The notes below the pieces were generated by a model. The model saw only the letters and a program-made list of their open reading frames with translations, did not search any database and was not told the DNA's origin. The translations under genes and the position numbers were made by a program. A stretch of DNA of 64,000 bases from Apoderus coryli (lineage: Eukaryota; Arthropoda; Insecta; Coleoptera; Attelabidae): contig OU452203.1 in assembly GCA_911728435.2 (NCBI GenBank), positions 12,917,651 to 12,981,650 of the forward strand, in the 5' to 3' direction. Below are positions 39,701 to 51,700 of this stretch, piece after piece. The stretch's first letter is position 1; each line of letters begins with the position of its first letter.

Positions 39701-42700
39701 CTTTTCAAAATAATGATATAATCGAAATAACTATAAATCAAGGGGATGCCTGGCTATTAATGTAGGATGCTGCTTTACTATTAAGGGGACGCTAACACAA
39801 ACCTCTGGTACTGGTACAGTTGGTTTTGTTAATAATGCTGCCTTTTTCTTTGAATACATCTCATGAATTAAATGGTAAAGAAGTAGATAGCGTACGAAAC
39901 CCCGATATAGTCAGCACTGTACATGGATTTTTATGTTATGGTTCTAATGATACAAGCTTTTTGGATACAGCTGGATCGAATTATCCAGCAGGAGCCTTTT
40001 TCGAAACGTAAACCATTTGGACTAAACAAGAGGTTTAAAAGGGCATTATTCTTGCCAGCCCCGCTCGGTCCTGATATTATCATTCTAAATGAATTAGGTA
40101 GTAGAGGTCCATGCATAGATTGTTTATGATGATCGCCACCAGCGAAGTAATCTAAGTTTTCAATTGGTAAGGAGCTTCTTTGTTGTTTAACCTTATACAT
40201 CTCGAAGCCGTCTAATAAATAGCACATCATGAAACCCTATAAATAAAATAAGATAAATCATCATCAACCATTCATCTGCTAACCTTCGAACTAGAGGGTG
40301 CTCACAAAATATTAAGTGATTAATATAAATTTGAATTATTGTGTAAGAATGAAAACGAATCGTAAATTCAATATGAGACATCAAAAATCATTTCGAAAAG
40401 ATGCTGTTAATAAAGTCCATTCAGCATTAAAAAAGAAACTTGGTAATGGTATGCTGTCAGATCAAAAATTCCTCAAACATTCTGCCTTAGAAGCGTTGTC
40501 TGCTGCTCGGCTTGCCATCAGACAAGCAGGTGGACGGGACAATATTAAAGTACCTCGTATAATACCATTTGATTCAAAGTCTCGTGGATTATCATTAGTA
40601 TAAATACCAAGTTTTATCTTATTAGAGTCATTAATTTTTGAACTATCGTCGAGCATGCAACTCAATCGGGATGAAAAGGAAAGACATGCAGAAAATCTAA
40701 CACCGCGCCATTACAAAGTTCTAGACTAATCAAGGAAAGTTTGTTGAAACTATTGTGGATGAGAGGGCATTCGTTTAAAAGAAATCTTCTCAGGAAAACC
40801 ACTGGCGTTAAGTGACATATGGCCTTTTAAGTATTTTAAGTAAACATATATTGAAAAAGAAAAATAATATTTAATTTTTATTTTCCGCGGAATTAAAAAC
40901 ACCCTATATTGTATATATAGTATTTACATATTATATTACATAATAATTAACAAGTTCTCTATGTAGAAAATCCTCGATTCTGTACTATATTCGTATAGTA
41001 TGTGGGAGGGAAAATAATGATAAATAATTTATAATTACTTTTGGGACACCTAGAACATGATAGCGCAAAATGGAAAATAACATAATAAGGGTCTTGTAGA
41101 TTTTGCTCAAAGAATATAAATATGCGTATTACACTTATTTGTATTTTTCAACATGTTTATATTGGCCCGTAAATATGTTTTGAATCCTATGCGATCTACA
41201 TATTTTTGATCATATTTATTAAAATCAGATTTTATATGGATATGAGATTTGCATTTAAATTCAACTCTACTGCAAGAGGGTAACTGTAAATACGTAGGGT
41301 AATAATTACTAATCTTTTGGCTGCTTAATGCCGCATATATTACTCGACAACATTACTAACGCACGCATCTTTGACGCTCAGATTGGTATTATATACTATA
41401 CAAACTACACGTCGCGTCGGCGGCAATTATTTGAACAGGGAAATCATTAAACGTGCTAAGGGGATATGGGATATACGACGTATAATATATTTCAATATTC
41501 TTAGAATTTAGAAACCAAATACTGAAGATCTTAATGTAAATGACATATACGAAGAATATAAGAATAACATAATACATAAGTTCCTCTAGTAGAACAGCAA
41601 CAAATTGCTAAATAAAAGGTTAACAAATATTAGAGCCCCGACTGTTCGTACGTGTACTTGGGGTATCGTGGTATCAAAGAAAGCACCTCAGAGGAGTCAG
41701 TTATTCTATTTATGATCTTGAATATCAATACAAAGATGCATACTTCCAGCAGGGGCGTAGTGACCGGAAATTCCTTGGAACACAGGCCCGTAAACTCCAG
41801 CTTATGAAGCTTCAAATTAAAATGGAACAGAAGAACATAATGAGGGAATACAAGCCAAGTCGAACCAGCAACTCAAGAATATGTAGAGGAAAGTTAAATT
41901 TACTGTCAATTATAACCCCCTCGTTCGTTTCATCTACCACCTTAAGTGGATGAGAATCAATAGTTTATGAAATAATGAATGATTTAAACTTACGAGTAAA
42001 TATAACTCACAGAATTTACTTACATTTAAATCATTCTGCAAATTCCAATCATAAGAATAAATGTTAAAAGAAGGCTCTAATATCGAACCCTGCAGAACTG
42101 CAGAAATAATACTCATAATATTTAAAAGTAAATTTGATTTTTTTTTATTTTTAAAATCAAATTTATCAACAGTAGTTGATTTATTCTATTTATAATTTTG
42201 GTTTATTTTTGTTACCCCTGGTACATTTTAATTCAAGTTTTCCATTTATAATACTGAAATTTGAGGTTTTGCATTAAATAGGTACCATTTTTGTTCATTT
42301 ACGAAGGGTCTTTAACAATTTAACGATTTTCCTTAGAAATAAATAAAAGCTTTCGTGAGCGGTGAGGAAAGACTTTAAAATAGCTAAAAGTTAAGAACGC
42401 CGATATGTTTGAGCCTACACCAAAATCTTAAAGATAAATTAATCGCAAATAATAAAAAAAATTAATTGGGCGATCGATTAATCTACTACGTAATCGATTA
42501 ATCGACTTTTTTGCTCGTCTCTAATAATAATGGATGTAGTCCGTAAATAAATTAAATACAAATCATTTATTACACATCTATAAATCATTTTTTGGTCCCG
42601 ATATAACTTTTCGTTATTTCTCAAACTAACCGGTATTGTACTCTAAAAGCACCACCCTGTACAAAACCTTCCGAATGTCATATTGAATTTATTTTGAGAC

Positions 42701-45700
42701 TATCGAATGTGTACATGCGGGTTTTAGCAATATTAATCATGCATTCAATGGAAAAATGTTTACCGCCATTTCTGAAAACTTCACAGCGGCGATGTCAAGC
42801 TATAAAACACGAAATAATTAAAAACTGCTGCGAGTTTTAATTAAGAAAATTCAATAAAAAGTAGCACATGCACAAAAAATGTTTATCGAGGGTGACAACT
42901 AAAGAAAAAAAATAAAAGAAAGTTGGATGGGGTCGTTTTCTATGGACGCAACAAAATAATTGAGAAATTATGTGAAGAGCGAACACAAAAAAGGTTTCCA
43001 TTTTACTGAGAAGGTCATACAATGAATTGCGTCTTAATAAAAACGTAATATTGGAGTGTTTGACTTTTTTTTTTGTTTGCTGATTTTTACTTAAGGATAT
43101 TGAAATTTTTTTTATTTTGTTGTACCTGAAGGAGAACAAGGATTTGCTTTTATATAATATCGAGGGTTTTGGATTAATATTTAATTAAGAATTGAAATCT
43201 TCATTTTATACAAGATGATTTACGGGCGTTTGGGAAACCTAACTAAACAATTATTATTGTGTAATAAAAATAAAAGTCGATCCTGCACGAAATAAATTCA
43301 ATATATTACTCTATCTACCAAACATGTTTCGGGGCTTCAAGCTCGATCATCAGTGGTTACGTAACTATATTATACGTTTTACATAAAGCTACATAATAGA
43401 GAGACATTCAGGTCATTTCGTAAAAGTTATGTAAAATTATTTAATTTTTAAATAATACTGTGATGTATTTTATTTGACAAACAAGCAGCCAATAGACTCA
43501 GTTGCAATCCTCGAGACAATAGTTCAACCTTAAATCGAAATTGAGATCGAATGGAATATATCAATCTCTATGACCCAGTTCATTGAACTTTTTTCATTAT
43601 TATTGTGAGGACGGTAAAAAAATCAATATTCGAATGCCAAATGTGTCATCATGTGTCATTTAAAAACTATTCTGCCAGATTTAGTTCATGTGAATTGTAG
43701 TAAAATAAAAATAAGTATAAATTAGTAGTTTTTTTTAGATAAAATAATGTTTTAATACTATTGTGGGAGTTGAGTAAATTAAATTTGTTGGAAAATCAAG
43801 TATCTAATAATGTTCCATGTGTAAATCTATTGTGGAATGTGTGGATTTATAGAGAAAAATGTGCTGGAATATGTTTATGGTGAAAAAATCTTCAAATAAA
43901 GTGTGGAATCCCCGAATTTCTCATCTTTTCTTGATTTTGCCAGATTTTGAATGAATTGAATTGCATAAAATAAAAATAATATAGAATATTTTCAATAACC
44001 AAATTATTTTAGCAAAAATAAAATAAACTTGGAAAAATTAATTGTCTTTAAATATGCATCTGCACGTGTGTCGGGTGTAAATAGATTTCGGATTAATTAA
44101 TTTCCTTAAATGAAAAATATGACGATTTGGGAACTATTTTAAAAATGTTTACCTGTATGTAAAAACACATGACGTATTTTACAATTATTTGGCAACTTTA
44201 ACTCGTTTGGTGGTTATTAGAGCGACTAAGAGCTATCACGTTTTATATTAGTTGCAATTTTAATTATTAATTTTACATAATTTTCACGAAATGAACTAAA
44301 TGTATTCCTCTATTAATTATAAACATTAACAAATTTCTGCACATTGCAATGTAGCTTTTTGTAAAACATATACCTATTGTTACGTAGCCACTGATGATGG
44401 AGCTTGAAGCCCCGAAACATGTTTGATAGATAGAGTAATATATTGAGTTTCATTTAATATGCAGAATATTCATATATTCGCTAAAAACAGTTTGCCCTCC
44501 GCTGGAGATATTTCTGCTGGCGCCCATGTCATCGCGGAAATATTTAATGAGGTGATTTTTCAGGAAAAAAGTTACTATAAATCAGCAAAGGGCCGTTATT
44601 TCTTTATAACTGCTTTTAAAACATTTCAAATTTCAATTTTGCCACAGGTAACCTCTCAGAATAAAATCAAGAGGGTTTAAATCCGGGGATGATGTAGGCC
44701 ATAATCTTGGCTAATCCAGGGATTTATGAACCTTTCTGCTAAAACTGACGTGGAACCAGTTTAAAATGCGATCTTGCCCGACCGAGTATAAAGCACAATG
44801 CATTCCTAATGACCACTAGTAAAAACACAGTACCAAAAAGCATACGTAAGTCTCTCTGATAACAATTGTGAGGGTTTGCCTAATTGGACCTAATATCCCC
44901 CACAATGCCATTCAAAACGTTTAACGTAAAATATCTCATATGAACCTACAACAGCCGGAAAATGGTGGTGTTTGGCTCTGTCAATTTTCTGATAAAATTT
45001 ATGGCTCGAGGATCGGTCTGTTTAGCCATCACAACAGAAATCCCTGAGTTGGAATAATTCATACTCGTGAGCGAGTGAATGCTGATGATGATGATGATGA
45101 CATAATCTGAAACCTAACGTACTATATTATCAGCATATTACTGTTTTACCTACATTTCACTCTTTGATAACTTTTGGAACTGGAGTTCCCCAAGGGTCCC
45201 AATTGTATTCACATTCTTGTTTCTTCGCATCTGTTAGTAATAGCATGTTGTGAATTTGGGTGCGATAAACGGGATTAAAATGGTTTTTTGTAAATTTGAA
45301 CCATATTAGAGAGTCAAATATTGTAAAATTTTGGGCTAAGCACAATAAAAATATGATCAAATTGTTTCTTTTACTGAAAACACATTGAAATGGTTATCAA
45401 TAATATAAGAAGAATAAAGTCTAAGCTACGTTATTCCCTAGTTATTTTTACTTACAAAAGTATGTTTATCCTGAAAGCCCAAGGGGGGTTATATATTATA
45501 GCGTTGTATGAGTACGAAGAATCATAAAAATGGTGGTTATAACTTACCGAACTATAATCCGTGTCAAAAAATCTGGTGCTTTGATGTACAGCTGCAAGAA
45601 AAAGTGTATAACCTACACATTTATATACATTAGGCATCGTGCAGAATTTTCTTGCTTGGGGTGCGTGGCATACATAAATGTAACGCTGGACGGCTAGTGC

Positions 45701-48700
45701 CAGCGTTAGCCAAATGCTGGCCGTGTGAAACATGTTTGGAATAATCTGGAATAAAAGAAATCGTTTTTCAATATTTCTGTGTAATATGATATACAAAATC
45801 GCTCTTATTTCAAAGCCTTCTTTACAGGTCTTTCTAATCGTAATTTAAGGTGATATAAAAAAACCACAACTCGATATCCCTTTGTAATGTCAATACCGAC
45901 CTCAGCCGTCCATAGGCGCACCCTTTTAACTTTTCGTAACAATATATTCCCTACAATATTTTAAAAATTCAATTTTCTTAAATGCCCAACCTCGAAAGAT
46001 GTTAATTCAAACGACAATAACCAGTGTATAGGGCCACCAGACCTGCTCATACTCAGCAGCTCCTGATATCCAGAGATTAATAAACTCTTTGGAATGTACC
46101 AAACCTGGATGATTTTGTCAAATGCTCTCGTCATCCAAATGGTAAGTATGTATTTATGTATTTGGCAGACTATGTCAATTGCAGGTTCTGGTCCGATAAA
46201 TTCGTTGGCCATTTCATTCTTATTCAAACCAGATTGGCCAAGGATCCAACCCAGATTATTCTTTTTCCAGATATTTGAGAGACTGTTTTGTCAATTCCAC
46301 AATGTTTTTGATGTTGATCTTCATGAGCTTAGGCCGTTTGGCTATGAGAAAAGATTTTAATTGATTTTCGCTCATAGTGCTCCCGTTTAAACACATGCGC
46401 ACATAGATCAATAGCTAGAACTTCTGTGATAATCCATGCGCCAAATACAACAGAGGTGTCGTGTATTAAAAAACAGTCTGGCTGTACACTCAGTTTATAT
46501 AACAGATGTTGTTTTGTTTTACCGTTTTTTTATTTATTGTATTTGTATTTTTTTTCTTACTTACCTATGCGTGTTGATGTATTTTGGTTTTGTTTGTTTT
46601 ATTTTATCATGTGCATCGTCTTATTTTATTTTATTTATTTGCAACAACTCACACAGGTCATATGACCCAGTTATAAAGTGTGCTTACAAGAATAATATTA
46701 ATATCAATAACAACAACATACATATTATCAACAAAAAAAAACAAAGAACAAAACTTAAAACTAAATATATATATATGAAAAAACTAAACAAAGACAAGAA
46801 AAAAAATCTAAAAAAATACACTTTCTAATAATCGAATTATCCTGAAATTGATTGAGAGATAATTGATTTCTTGAATGTTCTTAAACTGTCATAAAAAATG
46901 TCACAGCAATTTTGCACCTCATTATAATTTCTTGACATCATCGAAATTGGTGTTCTGTATTGATAGTCCTAGGGGTTTCCAGAGTAAATCTTTAGTGACT
47001 TAGTATTTTTTATTTGTTTTTTTATTTTTGATATACACACAATATGACCTGCCAATGTATATATTTTTTATACCGATTAATGGCCAATAGAGTTTATTAT
47101 TATTATATAAAATAAATCAAGCTTTGATCTTTTTGATACCTTTTTAAAAAATATGGTGAGGTAAAACCATTCCTACCCCCTCGTAAGTTACGCGTCCGTA
47201 TAAACTATGAAGGTTATATTGGTTTCATTTCCAAAGCACAGTATATTTAAAATAGATTTACGATGACCAAAGTGTATTAAGTTCCCTTTGATAGCTTCGA
47301 AGGAATTGCCAAAAAACAATTTTAGCATGTCATATTCTAGGGGCTATAGCTATTTAGGGGTGCATTTTCGGAAGTAGTTTTATAGAGTACACTACATTTA
47401 TTTTTGATGTCCAACAAATTTTGGCAGACCTTGTATATTCTATAATTTATAGAACAAAAAAACAAATTAAACTAACTACCAATTTTTTCGTTCTTTTTTT
47501 CTGAAAACTTAATAAAGCAGAAATCAGGTATAAAAAAAATGCCTTAAACAAAAGTAAGTGAAGAAATCATGATTCCACAGTTAATTATGAGAGCAAAAAG
47601 AAGCCAGTAATAAAAAAAAACTTTAATGCTTTCGTTGAGAAAGTTCAAATTTACTTCACAACTGCCTCTCTATACTTTACGGAGTTGGTATCATTTGACA
47701 TGAACTGGATTATTATGAAAATTCTTAAATTAAAGTATAATTAAGTACTAAAATACTGAAATATCAAAAGTTTTTAAAGTTGGATTACTTTTTAAGAATA
47801 TGAAGGAAGAATAAATAAAAAAAAATGGCAAAGGTTTCGTAATAAAGGGGAAATATTTTTTTTCCTCCTAAGAAATTTAATATAGCTCTCTAAATGTGAA
47901 CGGGAGGTTCTTATTGTGATTATACAGGGTGTTTCAGAAAGACATGGTCATGTTGCTTGAGGTGAACGGCTCAAAATAAGTGTAGCTTGTTATATAAATT
48001 TTCGTCGAAGGGTCCTTCCTGTTTGAGATACAGAAAGTTAAAAAAATACTAATTTTACTATTTTCTCGAACGCACTTTGAATTATAAGAAATAACGGCTT
48101 CAATTTTTTCATATGAATGTTTTTGGAGTCACAGTCGCGTTATTTGGAAAATATTCACTTAAACACCTTCTCGGCGCTCTATTAAAAGATTTCCATAATT
48201 ACTAAGACGTAATAATAACGTTTAGAAACACTACTAAACTACTTTTACAAACTAGAAAGTTTTTTTGGAAACCTCTGACAGTTAAAAAGAAACCTTTCGA
48301 CAAGATCTGTTATATTACGAAAACCGTAAACCTGGTTGCTATGGGTAAGTACCTACTTTACAAACATATTTTTAGCAACATATGACTTTCTTCTAATAAC
48401 TTAACACTAATAGCATACGTATTAATAAATTTTAAATATCTTTGAAATGGTTAGGCGTTTTTTCCTAAGAGCACCATTTTTATTGGGTAATGAAAGGGCT
48501 ATTATTTTTGGCATTACCAAGGCACTAACGTAGACATCAAAAAATTATGAAAAAAATTTATATAACAAGCTACTCTTATTTTGAGTAGTTCTATAACCTA
48601 GTACCAATGGCCATGTCTTTCTGAACCACCTTGTATAGAAGTTTTAATGCTTCTTAAAATAATCAATATAATATTACAAATTTAGATGCATAAAAACTAA

Positions 48701-51700
48701 CAACTAAAATACTACGATTATAAAAGCGTAATTTAGACAGTAGTTTCCGAAACTTCTAACATATAAAATCCTGCTGTAAAAGGGCTAATTTTCGGTTCGT
48801 GAATTTTCCAATTTTACAGTTCGTTTGGCATCTGCGCTGTTTTAAATTACTCACCTTACTTGTATTACAAGTAGTAATGATTTTGATTCTGAGCTTTTAA
48901 CTATTCGAAGATGAGTTAAATGCAAACTATAGGGCATTCCTTACAAACAAAAGAACTATTTCAAAGAAGAATAAAATATAAAATGTTTTGTTACAAAGAC
49001 AGTTTTTTAATGATCAATCAAATGTTATGAATTGGGTCTACTTTATATACATATCTTTTATTCCTTGTCTTCCAAAGAAATAAACTTTTTCAATGCCGAT
49101 TCGAATGACCAATATTTGACCTTGCTTGTAAATAAAAAAATCAGTTGCATTTAATTCGTTTTTGAAGAGGTTGTAATGCAGCAAGGAAAGAAGACCCAAT
49201 TTATCATATTTGATTGGTCGTTGAGAAAATTCTCTTCTTTAAATTATTTTTCTTTGGAAATCATGTCCTATGTTGGGAATTTCACTGGTCATTGAAAGAA
49301 GAATTTATTTTGTAGAAAGAAACTCAATTTTTGCGTTTATTGGTCTATGGAGAAGTAAATTCTAATATTTTAATTCGTCTTTGAAGAAGTGTTTTTTGTT
49401 GAAATTCAGTTGGGAATTTATCGTAAATAAAATATAACTTTTTATTTTTTAGAAAGAAGCTCAAAAACATTTTGTTTGCACTATGAAGAAGTTTTTTCTT
49501 CAGAAAAACTTAGGTTTCATTGTTTTAGAAGAAAACTCCAATATTTAGATATTTTGCATTTAATTCATCTTTCAAGCGGTGTTTTTCTTTGGAATTTGAT
49601 TGTGAAGTTATCGTAAGTCAAAGATCTTTTTATTCTTTAGAAAGAACCTCAATTTTTTGCATTTGATTTGACTATGAAGAAGTTTTCTCTTTAGAAATAC
49701 TTTAATTCCAATTCTTCAGAAAAAAGCCCAATATTTGGTATTGAATTCGTCTTTCAAACAATGTTTTTTTTAGAATTTGGTTGTGAATTTATCGTAAGTC
49801 AAAAATATTTTTATTTTTTTTGAAGGAACCTCAATTTTTTGCATTTGATTTGACTATGAAGAAGTTTTTCCTTTACAAATACTTAAATTTGAATTCTTTA
49901 GAAGAAAACTCCAATATTTTGTATTGAACTCGATTTCCAAGAAGTGCGATTCTTTGGAATTTCGTTCTGGAATTATCGTAAGTCAAAGATCTTTTTATTT
50001 TTTGGAGAGAGACTCAATTTTTTGCATGTCATTTGACTATGAAGAAGTTTATCCTTTGGAAATACTTAAATTTCAATTCGTTAGAAGAAAAGTCCCATAT
50101 TTTGCATTTAATTCGTTTTTGAAGAGGTTGTAATGCAGCAAGGAAAGAAGACCCAATTTATCACATTTGATTGGTCGTTAAAGAAGTTTTTCATTGAAAG
50201 AAGAATTTATTCTGTAGAAAGAAACTCAATTTTTGTGTTTTATTTGTCTATGAAGAAGAAAATTCCAATATTTTAATTCGCCTTTGAAGAAGTGATTTTT
50301 TTTGGAATTTAGTTGGGAATTTATCGTAAATAAAACAACTTTTTATTTTTTAGAAAGAAGTTTAAAAATGCAAAAACATTTTATTTGCACTATGAAGAAG
50401 TTTCTTCTTCAGAAAAACTTAGGTTTCATTGCTGTAGAAGAAAACTCTAATATTTAGATATTTTGCATTTAATTCGTCTTTCAAACAATGTTTTGTTGGA
50501 ATTTGGTTGTGAATTTATCGTAAGTCAAAGATCTTTTTATTTTTTAGAAGGAACCTCAATTTATTTGGATTTGAATTGACTATGAAGAAGTTTTCCCTTT
50601 AGAAATACTTAAATTTCAATTCTTTAGAAGGAACGCCCAATATTTTGTATTGAATTCGTTTTCCAAGAAGTGTTATTCTTTGGAATGTGGTTGTGGAATT
50701 ATCTTTTTATTTCTTAGAAAGAACCTCAATTTTTTGCATTTGATTTGACTATGAAGAAGTTTTTCCTTTAGAAATACTTACTCTTTGTAATGCAGCAACA
50801 GCAAGTATAGTAGAAGAACACATTTGATTGGTCGATAAAAAAATGTTTTTAGAGCCAATAATTATTATTTTACATTTAATCCGCGTTTGAAGTGTTGATC
50901 TTTAGAAATAATGGCCAATTTTAGGCAATTCCGGTCGTAATTGAAAGAAGCTCAATTTTTTGCATTTGATTTTCTATCTATGAAGAGGTTTTTTTCTTCA
51001 GAAATAAGTTTCGTTTCTTTAGAACTGTTTCACATTTGGATAGTCATTAACGAAGTTTTATCTTTAGAACGAATATCCATTATTTTGCATTTAAATCGTT
51101 TATGAAGAAGTGTTTTTCTTTGGTAATAAGATCCAGTGTTGCCAATTTCAGTCGTCAATGAAAGAAGTTTTTATTTTGATTTGTCGTTGAAAGAGGTTTG
51201 GTTAATTACAGCAGCCTGGAAATATTTTGAATTTAATTGGCCTTTGAAGAACAAGAACCATTGAATCACATTTGATTCGTTTCTAAAGTATACTTTTCTA
51301 CAAAGTTATAGACATAAGACTCTCAAAAAAATGACACGCCCCTGTCGCTTTGTATCAGCATTAAATTATACACTAAATGTTGTCATTTTGATGCAAATTT
51401 TGCCAGTTCTAACGGGTGTGTGCTTAATGAGCCATGTATATGTATAGTAATAGCAGTTAATTGAAATTAGATGAAATCCGAACTGAAAATGATGCAGAAA
51501 TTTCGCACATACACAGACTATACTAAAATTACGTCACGTTTATGTAGTATATTTTGTAGGTAATACATTTTATACGCGTTTCCGTGTGTTTTACCTTTCC
51601 CGGAATAAAGTCAAGAACATGGTTATTGAAACTTCGTTTCTGGAAAATTTTATCGGTAGGATAGTGAGATAAAATTGCTATAACGGTATAATCCCTCGAT

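Larger units (their letters stand above)
43291..44455. mobile_element. ~1.17-kb foldback element with ~100-bp arms carrying hammerhead-like motifs
   Basis: The left arm 43291-43388 and right arm 44350-44455 are inverted copies, for example CTATCTACCAAACATGTTTC against GAAACATGTTTGATAGATAG. Each arm contains one hammerhead-like motif, minus strand on the left and plus on the right. The interior is AT-rich and non-coding. It lies in SPR intron 2. Confidence 0.75.

Noticed and set aside
42837..43139. 100-codon minus-strand frame
   Set aside because: Low-complexity Phe/Lys-rich translation of AT-rich intron; no family similarity.
45078..45101. CTGATGA next to 45078 as a hammerhead start
   Set aside because: It is part of a GAT microsatellite; no stem II or GAAA box follows.
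46436..46828. 130-codon plus-strand frame
   Set aside because: Built from poly-T/poly-A tracts giving Phe/Tyr then Lys/Asn runs; no domain or splice evidence.
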